Below, piece after piece: positions 15,146 through 24,102 of a stretch of 35,660 nucleotides of DNA; the first letter of the stretch is position 1; every line of letters starts with the position of its first letter. This stretch comes from Syntrophobacterales bacterium Delta_02 (GTDB lineage: Bacteria > Desulfobacterota > Syntrophorhabdia > Syntrophorhabdales > Syntrophorhabdaceae). Under the pieces are notes generated by a model, which did no database searches, was not told the DNA's origin, and saw only the letters and a list, made by a program, of their open reading frames with translations. The translations under genes and the position numbers were made by a program. Location: positions 1 to 35,660 of the forward strand of contig LVAA01000096.1 in assembly GCA_001603955.1 (NCBI GenBank), in the 5' to 3' direction.

Positions 15146-16636
15146 TTATTCCGAGAATATCTGCGCCGAAAAAACGTAGACCTTCGTTTCCTTGTCCTTC
15201 CATGCTTTTTCCGGCAGGCCGGCCTTTGTGCAGGTATTCTGCAGGAATTCCTCCCGGCCCCACTTGTACTGGGTGGCCACCTGCGGCAGCAGGAGGCCCG
15301 CGTTGCCCCCTTTCACGATATACAGGCCGTGGGTTCCCACCTTGATCTCATCCGCCGAAGTGATAAGCCTGAGGGGTGACAGAACGGAGATCTCGATGGT
15401 TATGTCCTTGAGTTCGCCCTTTGTGACAGGCCGGAACCTCATGTCCCTCGACGCCGCCGCAACGGTCATATCCATCACGGACCTGTACAGGGGTGCCACG
15501 GGCTTGATGTAGCCGATGCATCCCCTGAGCTGCCCGTGAATGGTGAGCGTCACGAAGACGCCCCGTCTTTCAAGGAGCCTCGGTTCCCTGACATCGATGT
15601 CGGGGACGGTCTTTGACGACACGTGTTCCTCGAGGGTCTTCCGGGCAATGGCGAGGAGCCGCTTCTTCTCGGCCGCTGCAAGGGGTGAGCCTGCCTTGCT
15701 GTCAGGTTGCCAGAAGGCCACCGAACCGTAACCCACCACCCTGCTCCTGTCTCCCGCCGTGTCCCCCGAGTTCGTGTAGTGAAGGATCTGCGCTTCCGCC
15801 CCCATCTTCGTCGCCGCCATCATGGAGGCGACCACAGCCGGCCCGCCGCAGAGCTCGTTCTGCCTCTTCGCCAGCCCCTCAAGGAGACCCGCCGTGTCAA
15901 GGTCGGCCACAAGCCTTAAGGTCGAAGAATCCATCCTGACCGCTTCACTGTAAGGATGATAGTGTGACATGTCCGATGAGACGACGAGAAGCACCTTCCC
16001 CCTGTACCGGGTAAGGACCGCCACGAGGGCGTCGGAGAGAGCCTCCATATCTTTTCTTTCCACGGCACCCGTGAGAAGAGGGACGATCTTGAAGTCTTTC
16101 AGCGTCCGCTGGAGAAAGGGGAGCTGTACCTCGAGGGAATGCTCTTCGTCAAAGGCGCCGGGAAGGTTCCTGACGGTGCCGCACAGCGATGCCATCTTCC
16201 TGCCCATGACGGCATCGACAGGCACCTTTCCGAGGGGCGTCTCCCAGGTGCCGGACGGGTAGAGGGCTATGCCCTTGAAGGAGCTGCGATGGCTCGGTCC
16301 GAGAAGGATGACCGTCGTGAAGCCCTTTCGCCTGACGGCATTGTATGAGTAGGCAGCGGTCTTTCCTGAATAGACATACCCCGCGTGAGGGGCGATGACG
16401 GCAAAGACGCCCGGGGGAACGTCGCCCAGCCGCTCGGCGTCTCTCAGGTAGCCATCCACCATGGTCTGCAGGGAGACGCTGTCGGCGGGGTAAAACGAGC
16501 CCGAGAAGACGGGTTTTTTTACGGGAGCGGTGGATTGCGCGAGTGCCTCGCATGCCGCCGCGACAAGAATGCAGGCGAGAAGTGCCGCCATCAGGACCCG
16601 GGCCGCGGCACCTTCGTTGGCACGCGTCTTTTTCAT
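15146..16636 (-). CDS. exported Memo-AMMECR1 fusion (AmmeMemoRadiSam proteins B and A)
   Basis: Two domains that normally belong to separate AmmeMemoRadiSam proteins are fused. Residues 1-34 form a signal peptide (VAAAC could be a lipobox; ALA-Q an ordinary cleavage site). The Memo domain (about 40-312) has the expected metal ligands His84 (APHAGYVYSG), His116 (GPSHR) and Cys263 (ELCGGP), plus SSDMSHY. The AMMECR1 domain (about 322-496) has its signature RGCIGYIKP (371-379). The start is ATG 16636, overlapping the radical SAM stop as ATGA; earlier starts lie inside that gene. The family's reaction is not established; Memo resembles LigB-type dioxygenases. Confidence 0.93.
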   Translation of the reverse strand: MKKTRANEGAAARVLMAALLACILVAAACEALAQSTAPVKKPVFSGSFYPADSVSLQTMVDGYLRDAERLGDVPPGVFAVIAPHAGYVYSGKTAAYSYNAVRRKGFTTVILLGPSHRSSFKGIALYPSGTWETPLGKVPVDAVMGRKMASLCGTVRNLPGAFDEEHSLEVQLPFLQRTLKDFKIVPLLTGAVERKDMEALSDALVAVLTRYRGKVLLVVSSDMSHYHPYSEAVRMDSSTLRLVADLDTAGLLEGLAKRQNELCGGPAVVASMMAATKMGAEAQILHYTNSGDTAGDRSRVVGYGSVAFWQPDSKAGSPLAAAEKKRLLAIARKTLEEHVSSKTVPDIDVREPRLLERRGVFVTLTIHGQLRGCIGYIKPVAPLYRSVMDMTVAAASRDMRFRPVTKGELKDITIEISVLSPLRLITSADEIKVGTHGLYIVKGGNAGLLLPQVATQYKWGREEFLQNTCTKAGLPEKAWKDKETKVYVFSAQIFSE

Positions 16637-17739
16637 GTCGCCCATATCCCTCCTATCTTTGTCCCGCACGAGGGACACTTGCCGTTCTTGAGGGTCACGT
16701 CAAGGATATTGTACCCCGATCTCTGAATGAGGATCGTCCTGCACTTCGGGCAGTAGGTGTTCTCTCCGGGATGGCCCGGGACGTTTCCGATGTAGGCGAA
16801 CTGGAGCCCCGCCTCGAAGCCTGCATCGCGGGCCTTCTCCAGCGTCTTCACCGATGTGGGCGAGATTCCCGTCAGTTTGTACATGGGGTAGAAGCGGGAG
16901 AAGTGGACGGGCACGTCCCGTCCAACCTCCTTCACGACCCACCGGCACATCTCCCTTACCATCTTCTCATCGTCGTTGTACCCTTCTATGACGAGGTTCG
17001 TGATCTCCACCCACACGCCGGACCGCTTGAGTGTCTTTATCGTTGCGAGCACGGGCGCAAGCTCGCCCTCGCAGAGCTTGCCGTAGAAGTCCTCGGAAAA
17101 ACCCTTGAGGTCGATATTTACGGCGTCCATGTACCTGCACAGTGCCTTCAGGGGCTCGGGGTTGATGTAGCCGTTGGAGTGCGCGACGTTGAGAATGCCC
17201 CGCCCGCGGGCCGCCTTCGCGGTGTCGAACATGTATTCGTAGAAGTTCGTCGGCTCCGTGTATGTATAGGCGATACTTCTGCAGTCTTTCTGGGCGGCTG
17301 ATGCAACGAGGTCCTTCGGCGGCAGGGTGAGGTTGACGGTCTCGAGGGGTGATACCTGGGAGATCTGCCAGTTCTGACAGAACCGGCACCGGAAGTTGCA
17401 GCCGGCGCTCGCCACGGAGAGGGAGAAAGTCCTGGGAAGGACGTGGAAGAACGGTTTTTTTTCCACGGGGTCGATATGCACGGCGCACGGCGAGCCGTAG
17501 CCGAGGGAATAGAGCCTGCCGGAGATGTTCCTGCGGGCCCGGCAGAAGCCCGTGGAGCCGTCGGAAAGTGTGCAGCGGCGGGGGCACAGGAGGCATTCGA
17601 CAACCTTGTTCGAGCCCATCTTCCGGTAGTAGAGCGCCTCGTGGAAGGCCGGCCCGGACCCCTGCGCCAAAGCATCCGCCCCTGCGGCAAGGACCAAAGG
17701 CGTAAGCGCTGCGACCTTCAGGAAATCTCTTCTTTTCAT
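16633..17739 (-). CDS. amrS: AmmeMemoRadiSam radical SAM enzyme with a Tat signal
   Basis: 368 residues. The N-terminus MKRRDFLKVAALTPLVLAAG is a twin-arginine signal peptide, implying export in folded form with its cluster. The radical SAM motif CxxxCxxC is Cys114, 118 and 121 (CNFRCRFCQNW). An upstream CLLCPRRC and FCRARRN match the AmrS family, and the C-terminus has a zinc-ribbon-like CPKC...CPSC pair. It overlaps the Memo-AMMECR1 gene by 4 bp. The reaction is unknown. Export is odd, since S-adenosylmethionine and its reductant are cytoplasmic; the Tat peptide may also serve as a membrane anchor. Confidence 0.93.
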   Translation of the reverse strand: MKRRDFLKVAALTPLVLAAGADALAQGSGPAFHEALYYRKMGSNKVVECLLCPRRCTLSDGSTGFCRARRNISGRLYSLGYGSPCAVHIDPVEKKPFFHVLPRTFSLSVASAGCNFRCRFCQNWQISQVSPLETVNLTLPPKDLVASAAQKDCRSIAYTYTEPTNFYEYMFDTAKAARGRGILNVAHSNGYINPEPLKALCRYMDAVNIDLKGFSEDFYGKLCEGELAPVLATIKTLKRSGVWVEITNLVIEGYNDDEKMVREMCRWVVKEVGRDVPVHFSRFYPMYKLTGISPTSVKTLEKARDAGFEAGLQFAYIGNVPGHPGENTYCPKCRTILIQRSGYNILDVTLKNGKCPSCGTKIGGIWAT

Positions 17740-17795
17740 CGTGGCACCGTCATTGTGGTATAGTGCGGAATACCCCCGAATTTCTTGCTATTATA

Positions 17796-20066
17796 CTACT
17801 TTCTCTTCTTCGATAACAGAAGAAGAAATAACCCGGCAGCCTTGAAGGCGCCGAAAAAAAGACAGCTCATTGCGAGGCCCATGAGAGGAAAGAGGAAGAA
17901 GCCTCCCACCATGCCTCCTATGAAGCCTCCGGCAAGGTCACCGGCGTACACGAGCCCCACGGACCTCCCGGCGCGTTCTCTTTCCCCGCAGAGCTCCACG
18001 GCAAGAGGGAATTCCATTCCCGCAAAGAACCCCGCCACAAAGAGGAGGGCAAAGAAGAGAAGACGGCCCGGAAGGCCGCCGGCGCCCATGCCGTGACCGG
18101 TGAGGGTGAACAGCACGGGGAGGAGAAGACAGAAGGATGCCAGGGAGGCCTCCGCCGCCATGAGGGCCTTCGATGCTCCCGCGGTTGTCATGACGCGCCG
18201 GGCCGCGGCCATGCTGCCGGCGGCCATGCCGGCCATGAGCATGGTGATGAGCATGCCGATCTCATGGAAGACGTACCCGTATACCACCTGGAAGACAAAG
18301 ATGAGGGACAGCTCGAGGAGCATGACGACGAAACCCGTCGTGGAGATCACAAAGAGAGCGGGTATCACCCGGTGCCTGGTCCTGAAAAGAAACGCACCGG
18401 CGGTGATAAGACCCATGACGGCGAGGAATACGGGGATACCCCGGCGCCCGGCGGCGGCGAAAAGACCTTTCATTGACGAAGCGTGAAGGGCGTTGATGTA
18501 CGCGATGGTGTAGTAGAGGCCTTTAGGGCCAAGGTCACGGTTGACCTCCGCCGGCGACGTCTCGACGGTGCGGCGGAACCATTCCATGCGTTTCCTGTCC
18601 AGGCGGTACGTGAGATGGGGCAGCGACATGAGCCGTGTGGCCAGCCGCAAGTCTTTCAGCCTGTTTTCCAGCCTCTGCGGCGACAGGTCGATGTCCTTTG
18701 CCGAGGCCGAGGCGAGGAAAATGTTCTCATCTCCCGGGACGACGGCAATGTGAGCGAAAACCTTTCGGGCGGTGGCCATGGCGGACATGTTGATGTCCTT
18801 GAGCTCCCTGTCGTAATAGGCGAGGGAGCCGGGAACGGTGAAGACGAGAATGCCTTCATCGGTGAGGATCCGCCGCACTTCGCGGAAGAACTCCAGGGTG
18901 AAGAACCTGTTTGCCTGAAGTGTCGTGGGGGAGGCAACCCCGACGAGGACGACGTCGTAGCGCCGATCGGGGGATGCTGCCTTCACAAAGCGCCTGCCGT
19001 CGGTGTAGTGCAGCATGACCCGTGGATCGCGAAGTTCGGTCCGGACCAGTGCCGAGGGGTAGCGGACGACCATCCCGAGATAGGCGGGATCGATCTCCAC
19101 ATAGTCGACACGGCGCACCGTGGGGTACTTGAGGACCTCACCGATGACGCCGCCCGCTCCGCCATGAAGGACGAGGACATCCCGCGGGGCGCCGTGGGCC
19201 AGAAACGGTATGTGGACGATCTCCTCCACACGGGTAATGTCCGGCACGGGGATGGTGGCCGCCGGGAGGCCGTCGGTGAATAACGTGTATTGCCCCGTAC
19301 CTCTCGTCACGGCAATGTTCTGGTAGAGGGAATTCTCGTAGGAGACTACCTCGCGACCGTGCCATTGCACGGCGATGGACCGCCACTGCAGGTGTCCGTC
19401 AAGGCCCGCGGCCATGAACAGGGCTGAGACCAGCGCGGCGGTAAGGCTCAAGGCCGCAAGGAACCTCCCTGTACGGGTCGCCGCCGAAACGGCCATGACG
19501 AGGCAGGCGAGGGCCATGAGGATGAGTATCAGCCCCGCGATCCGGAACGAATGGAGCCAGGTGATAAGGACGTAGCTCACCAGTATCCCTCCGGCAATGG
19601 TCCCGACCATCTCGTAGAAATAGACCCTTCCCGCCGCCTTGCCGCCGGGGTCTTTCGCGCCTTCATAGACCCTGCAGGCCGCCGTAAACGCGAAACCGTG
19701 GAGAAGGCCCACGGGGAGAAATATCGCCATGGACGCGCCGAAGATGCTTGTGATGCCCAGGGATATCTCCGGAGGAAGACCCGCAATGACCTTGAAGGCG
19801 CGGATCGCATAGATACTTGCCGGGAAGACGATGCCAAAGACGAGGCCGGCGGCGATGAAGGCATGCGCAGCGCCGCGGTTCCCACGCGGCCACCGCCCTC
19901 CTATCCAGGCTCCAAGGGCCTCCCAGACGACCCAGGCGCCGATGGTCACACCGATGGAAAGCTCGTTCCCCCCGTAAAGGATAAGGCACTCCCTGATAAG
20001 GACCGTCTGCGCCACGATCCCCGAGAGTCCGGTCACGAGAAGGAGGAATATGAGAGATGTGATCAT
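17796..20066 (-). CDS. membrane-bound spermidine synthase-like protein
   Basis: 756 residues in three parts: about seven membrane segments (1-220), a soluble Rossmann-fold domain like spermidine synthase (about 225-500) with VLHGGAGGVIGEVLKYP, DYVEIDP and YDVVLVG, and a second membrane part (about 540-750). Fused MFS/spermidine synthase proteins of this type are common in anaerobes and of uncertain substrate; the classical aminopropyl transfer is not assured, since the nucleotide-binding glycines read GGAGG rather than GGGDG. It is the first gene of the operon, 56 bp before amrS. No strong RBS is visible, and a word-repeat reaches to 14 bp before the ATG. Confidence 0.88.
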   Translation of the reverse strand: MITSLIFLLLVTGLSGIVAQTVLIRECLILYGGNELSIGVTIGAWVVWEALGAWIGGRWPRGNRGAAHAFIAAGLVFGIVFPASIYAIRAFKVIAGLPPEISLGITSIFGASMAIFLPVGLLHGFAFTAACRVYEGAKDPGGKAAGRVYFYEMVGTIAGGILVSYVLITWLHSFRIAGLILILMALACLVMAVSAATRTGRFLAALSLTAALVSALFMAAGLDGHLQWRSIAVQWHGREVVSYENSLYQNIAVTRGTGQYTLFTDGLPAATIPVPDITRVEEIVHIPFLAHGAPRDVLVLHGGAGGVIGEVLKYPTVRRVDYVEIDPAYLGMVVRYPSALVRTELRDPRVMLHYTDGRRFVKAASPDRRYDVVLVGVASPTTLQANRFFTLEFFREVRRILTDEGILVFTVPGSLAYYDRELKDINMSAMATARKVFAHIAVVPGDENIFLASASAKDIDLSPQRLENRLKDLRLATRLMSLPHLTYRLDRKRMEWFRRTVETSPAEVNRDLGPKGLYYTIAYINALHASSMKGLFAAAGRRGIPVFLAVMGLITAGAFLFRTRHRVIPALFVISTTGFVVMLLELSLIFVFQVVYGYVFHEIGMLITMLMAGMAAGSMAAARRVMTTAGASKALMAAEASLASFCLLLPVLFTLTGHGMGAGGLPGRLLFFALLFVAGFFAGMEFPLAVELCGERERAGRSVGLVYAGDLAGGFIGGMVGGFFLFPLMGLAMSCLFFGAFKAAGLFLLLLSKKRK

Positions 20067-20079
20067 GCGTGGATCTCTA

Positions 20080-20256
20080 GAAGAGGGGTAATGGGTGACA
20101 GGTCATGGGAAAGAGCCTTCTTTGGCCCATACCCATCACCCATAACCCGCCTCTTTCTTTTCATACCATAGCGGAAGGAGGGTGGAAACGCAAGAAGGGA
20201 GGTTGCAGGCAACAGGAAAGACACTCCTCGGCCGCCCCATCACCCATTACCCGTTC
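20080..20256. repeat. inverted word-repeat, CCCATTACCC type
   Basis: GGGGTAATGGGTGACAGGTC with CATGGGAAAGAGCC (about 20084-20117) faces GGCCCATACCCATCACCCAT and AACCCGCCTCTTT (20124-20156). A third copy, CCCATCACCCATTACCCG, is at 20236-20253. It occupies the 252-bp gap between the divergent genes at 20066 and 20319, so it sits in both promoter regions. Confidence 0.65.
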
Positions 20257-20318
20257 TGTTGACTCTTCCCCGGAAACGGGATATAGGTTAAAAAACGAGA
20301 TCGAAGGGAGAACCGATT

Positions 20319-20744
20319 GTGAAAAGAGAAAGAGTTCCGTTACTGGCCGCGCTTCTGGTCTTAATGGCGGCGGCCCTTGCCGTTGGTGCCGGGACGGCGA
20401 ATGCGCAGGCCCTCTCAAAAGAGGTCACCGTGGGTGACCTGGTCGCGGACCCTTCCCGGTATGATGGGAAGAGTGTCACCGTCACCGCCTACGCGTTCAT
20501 CGTTCGTCAGAAGAAGGACCGCAACGGGACCCCCTGGATACGTGTCAGTATTTTCGATCCCAAGGACCGGAAAACGGTCATAACCGCCTTCGGCTGGGGG
20601 CGTACCCAGGCCCGCAACGGCGATATGATCAAGCTTACGGGTACATTCAAGGCCAGGTCGAAGCGCGGGCGCTACACCTATAACAACGAGATCCAGACGA
20701 CGGGCGACAAGGTGGTCGTGGTGGCCAAGGGCACCCGCCCGTAA
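20319..20744 (+). CDS. periplasmic OB-fold-like protein
   Basis: 141 residues starting at GTG 20319, with GAAGGGAG 8 nt upstream. A signal peptide (1-29, ending ANAQA) is followed by about 110 residues that look all-beta: VTVGDLVADPSRYDGKSVTV, then a FIVRQKKDRNGTPWIRVSIF strand pair and DMIKLTGTF. This is the layout of small OB-fold domains of the tRNA_anti-like type. Partner and function are unknown. It precedes the AsmA-like gene by 77 bp and may share its transcript. Confidence 0.8.
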   Translation: MKRERVPLLAALLVLMAAALAVGAGTANAQALSKEVTVGDLVADPSRYDGKSVTVTAYAFIVRQKKDRNGTPWIRVSIFDPKDRKTVITAFGWGRTQARNGDMIKLTGTFKARSKRGRYTYNNEIQTTGDKVVVVAKGTRP

Positions 20745-20821
20745 CGGCAGCGGCATGGACGGAAGCGCGCTGACCGCGACTTCTCGCGGGTCTTCGTGCT
20801 ATAATTGCAGCGGAAAGAGCC

Positions 20822-23458
20822 ATGGGAAAGAAGAGGTTCATTCTCACCGTCGTTATCCTTGTTGCCTGCCTGGCCGCGGGGCTCCTCCTTCTTGCCAGGA
20901 CGCCGCTCCTCCTGCGCGTCGCCGCCACGGTGAGCGGACCTCTTTTCGGTTACGACATGGCGGCGGAGTCTTTTTCGTTCTATCCCCTGAAGGCGGAGGT
21001 CAAAGGGTTAACCATCGCCGACATCCGCGGGAAGAATTTCATCCTCACGAGTTCCCGGGTCAGTGTCTCTTCCAGTCCAGGTTCCGCCTTCCGCGGCGAC
21101 GTCGAGAAGGTCTCTCTCAAGGACGCAAAGATACGCATCCGTCTCGGCGACAGGAAGGAGACCGAAACGGACCTGTCCTTCATCCGGAAGATACCTCCCG
21201 TCCACCTTCTGACCATGGAGAACGGGGAATTCACCCTCACCTTCAAGGGTTCCTCCGGTGCCATCACCCTCGGGAAGATCGACCTCACCGTGAAGGATTT
21301 CTCGCCGGACCACGGAGGCGCGCTTGTCTTCACGGGTGCCGTGATTATCGACGGGCCGGGGGGTTCGAAGATCAGGGCGACGGGAAGGTGCAGGGGCAGT
21401 CTTGACCTGACGGCGATCCTCCCCGACATGCTGGGAAAGGGGGCCATCGAGATTGATATCGATGAGGGCTCGACGGGGGATGTGGCATTGAACGGGATGA
21501 AGTTCACCGTCCCCGTCGTCTTCGAGAAGGACCGCATCGTGATCTCACGCGCCGCGGCGCTCATCGAGGCGGTGACCTTCGCGGGGGAGGGACGCAACGC
21601 GGAGCTCAGGAAGGGACAGCTTTCGATGAATGCCCTGTACAACACCAGGGCGGGGACACTCTCGGCGGACAACCTGCAGATCACGATGCCCGGCATAGGC
21701 GCGGTGAAGGGAACGGGGCGCCTGACCCTGAAGGGAGCCATGCCCTTCAGCGCGGTCCTCGAGACGCGGGACCTCAATTTCTCCAGTCTCTTCGCGATGG
21801 CGAAGACGCTTATGACCCAGGAAGAGGCGAAGAAGTGGTCCATCGAGGGACTGGGTTCCCTCAAGGCCCGAATGGAGGGGAGTTTTGGCGGTAAGACCCC
21901 GTTCGTCTCCGGGACCCTCACCATGGACATCAGGAAAGGCGGTTTTTCATCTCCCGATGGCTCCAAGGCGGCCCAGGGCATCACGGGCTCCGTCATCCTC
22001 AATTTCAGCCTTCCCCGCGGGGAGGACAGGGAGGCCTCCATGAAGATATCTTCACAGGTGTCTTCCGGGGAGTACCTCTGGGGAAGGTATTACAAGGACC
22101 TCAGGAAGGAGCCCTCGAAGCTTTCTTCCCGTGCGGATGTGACGATGAGCGGCAGGGGGGGTTCCCGGTTCAGGGGGACCTTCGACCTCTTCAACACGGG
22201 GCGGTATGCTTACGACGGTTTCGTGGACGCCGGTAAGTGGGGTATTCATGTGACTGCGGGGGACGTCGCGGTGAAAAGGGTCTTTAACCTCTTTGCGGCC
22301 GATTATCTGGCCCAGACGGCTGCGGCGCTGAAAGGCATGGAGATCGACGGAAAACTCGACGCCGATGTGTCGGTCACATCGGCGGGAAAAGGACTTGGCA
22401 CGAAGGGGGGGATGAGGCTTTCCGGCTCGTCGTTGAAGCTGCCCACGATCTCCCTTGGCGTGGCAGGCATCGATATGGATATCCCCTTCGATCTCGCGTC
22501 GGCCGGGAGCGGAGATGGTGTTCCCGGCTCACCGGGGCCTCTCGGCATCGTCACCATCACCGGGTTTACGAAGGGCACCTACAGCCTGCCGGAACTGAAG
22601 ATACCCGTCACCGCCCATGGAAGTGACGTATCGGCCCCGGGGATAATCTCGGTCCCCTTCTACGACGGCACGATCCGTCTGAGGACCCTCACCGCGAAGG
22701 ACATCCTGGGTGCGTCGCCGAAGCTGTTGTTCGGGATCTCGATGCGGGACATAGATGTCCAGAAGCTCCTGAGCGACCTGACGGGTCTTGCTTTTCCCGG
22801 GAAGGTCAAAGCCCGCTTTCCCGAGATCGCCTACCAGAATGGGGATCTCGTCACGGAGGGGAAGATGACCGTCGACATCTTCGGGGGGACAATAGCGGTT
22901 GCGGACATGTACGTGAAGGACCTTTTCTCTGCCTCGCGCAAGATAGGCGGGGACATCATCTTCTCCGACATCGACCTCGGAAAGGTGACGGAGACGATCA
23001 AGGTGGGCAGGATAACGGGCATCGTCGAGGGCTCCGTCAAGGACCTGGTCGTCGAGTACGGGCAACCGTCGCGGTTCGTCTTTGACCTTGACACGGTGAA
23101 GAAATGGGGGGCGTCCCAGAAGGTGTCCGTCGATGCCATCGAGAGCATATCCATCCTCGGCACCGGTTCCGGCGGCATCGGGGCGGTCCTGAAGAGCGGT
23201 CTCAACAGGTTCTTCAAGGAGTACCCGTACAGCCGCATCGGCATACGCTGTGCGCTGGAGAACGATAATTTCAACGTCAGGGGGAAGATCGTCGAAGGGG
23301 GCACGGAGTATCTCATAAGGCGGGCCTTCCTGAGGGGGATCGATGTGGTGAACAGGGACCCCCATAATATGGTAAGCTTCAAGGACATGCAGGAGCGCGT
23401 CGGCCGGGTCTTCCAGAAGGATAGGGATGGCGCGGGTCCGACGATAAAGGTGAACTAG
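20822..23458 (+). CDS. ydbH: AsmA-like intermembrane lipid-transport protein, YdbH type
   Basis: 878 residues: one N-terminal membrane anchor (about 4-26), then a long beta-rich periplasmic region with AsmA-like texture (SFSFYPLKAEVKGLTIADI, repeated GxxTL and amphipathic strands). The C-terminal part (KVSVDAIESISILGTGSGG, then the final RIGIRCALENDNFNVRGKIV and EYLIRRAFLRGIDVVNRDP) resembles YdbH. In Escherichia coli YdbH forms an inner-to-outer membrane bridge that carries phospholipids, working with lipoprotein YnbE and helper YdbL. The next gene, 19 bp away, encodes a YdbL-like lipoprotein, which supports this call over TamB or other AsmA relatives. Confidence 0.82.
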   Translation: MGKKRFILTVVILVACLAAGLLLLARTPLLLRVAATVSGPLFGYDMAAESFSFYPLKAEVKGLTIADIRGKNFILTSSRVSVSSSPGSAFRGDVEKVSLKDAKIRIRLGDRKETETDLSFIRKIPPVHLLTMENGEFTLTFKGSSGAITLGKIDLTVKDFSPDHGGALVFTGAVIIDGPGGSKIRATGRCRGSLDLTAILPDMLGKGAIEIDIDEGSTGDVALNGMKFTVPVVFEKDRIVISRAAALIEAVTFAGEGRNAELRKGQLSMNALYNTRAGTLSADNLQITMPGIGAVKGTGRLTLKGAMPFSAVLETRDLNFSSLFAMAKTLMTQEEAKKWSIEGLGSLKARMEGSFGGKTPFVSGTLTMDIRKGGFSSPDGSKAAQGITGSVILNFSLPRGEDREASMKISSQVSSGEYLWGRYYKDLRKEPSKLSSRADVTMSGRGGSRFRGTFDLFNTGRYAYDGFVDAGKWGIHVTAGDVAVKRVFNLFAADYLAQTAAALKGMEIDGKLDADVSVTSAGKGLGTKGGMRLSGSSLKLPTISLGVAGIDMDIPFDLASAGSGDGVPGSPGPLGIVTITGFTKGTYSLPELKIPVTAHGSDVSAPGIISVPFYDGTIRLRTLTAKDILGASPKLLFGISMRDIDVQKLLSDLTGLAFPGKVKARFPEIAYQNGDLVTEGKMTVDIFGGTIAVADMYVKDLFSASRKIGGDIIFSDIDLGKVTETIKVGRITGIVEGSVKDLVVEYGQPSRFVFDLDTVKKWGASQKVSVDAIESISILGTGSGGIGAVLKSGLNRFFKEYPYSRIGIRCALENDNFNVRGKIVEGGTEYLIRRAFLRGIDVVNRDPHNMVSFKDMQERVGRVFQKDRDGAGPTIKVN

Positions 23459-23477
23459 TCAGATCAAGGAGGATACA

Positions 23478-24068
23478 ATGATCAGGAAGTTGCGTCATAT
23501 TACGCTGGGTTTTGTGCTGGTCTTTGCCGCCTGCGTCACCGTCAACATCTATTTTCCGGCTGCTGCCATCCAGAAGGCTGCCGACGAGATCGTGGACGAC
23601 GTGCGGGGCACGAAGGACCAGAAGCAGCCCGAGGAGAAGAAGAACGACAAGCAGAGCAGCATTATCGATTCCCTGCGGGGGATCATAGGACCGAAAGAGG
23701 CGCATGCCCAGATCAACATAGAGGTCTCCACCCCGGCCATCAGGAGCCTCAAACAGGCGATGGCGGCCAATTTTCCCCAGCTCAAACCCTTCTATGACAG
23801 GGGTGCCATAGGGGAGAACAACATGGGCTTCGTCGAGCCGCGCGACACGGGGAGCTTAAGCCTTAAGGACAAGGCGGACCTGAACCGTGTCGTCAGCCAG
23901 GAGAACGGTAACCGCAACGCCCTGTACAACGAGATCATGAAGGCGAACAAGCTGGCTGCGGACTCCCTGCCGAAGATCCAGAGGATCTTTGCCAACAGCT
24001 GGCGCGGGAAGTCACAGCCGGGCTGGTGGATACAGAACGACGGCGGAGGATGGGAAAAGAAGAGATAG
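23478..24068 (+). CDS. ydbL: YdbL-like (DUF1318) protein with a YnbE-like lipoprotein N-terminus
   Basis: 196 residues with AAGGAGG upstream. The lipobox VFAAC puts a lipidated Cys at 19, followed by the strand VTVNIYFPAAAIQKAADEI, which recalls the beta-strand of YnbE that completes the end of YdbH. A charged linker (45-60) leads to a second segment INIEVSTPAIRSLKQAM (79-95) and a DUF1318 domain (about 98-196) with ENGNRNALYNEIMKANKL and SQPGWWIQNDGGGW, matching YdbL. So one polypeptide appears to combine lipoprotein and YdbL parts. It is inferred to sit at the outer membrane next to YdbH. Confidence 0.85.
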   Translation: MIRKLRHITLGFVLVFAACVTVNIYFPAAAIQKAADEIVDDVRGTKDQKQPEEKKNDKQSSIIDSLRGIIGPKEAHAQINIEVSTPAIRSLKQAMAANFPQLKPFYDRGAIGENNMGFVEPRDTGSLSLKDKADLNRVVSQENGNRNALYNEIMKANKLAADSLPKIQRIFANSWRGKSQPGWWIQNDGGGWEKKR

Positions 24069-24102
24069 TCCCGGCTCCGGCTGGAAAGGGAGGTCGATCG
24101 TG

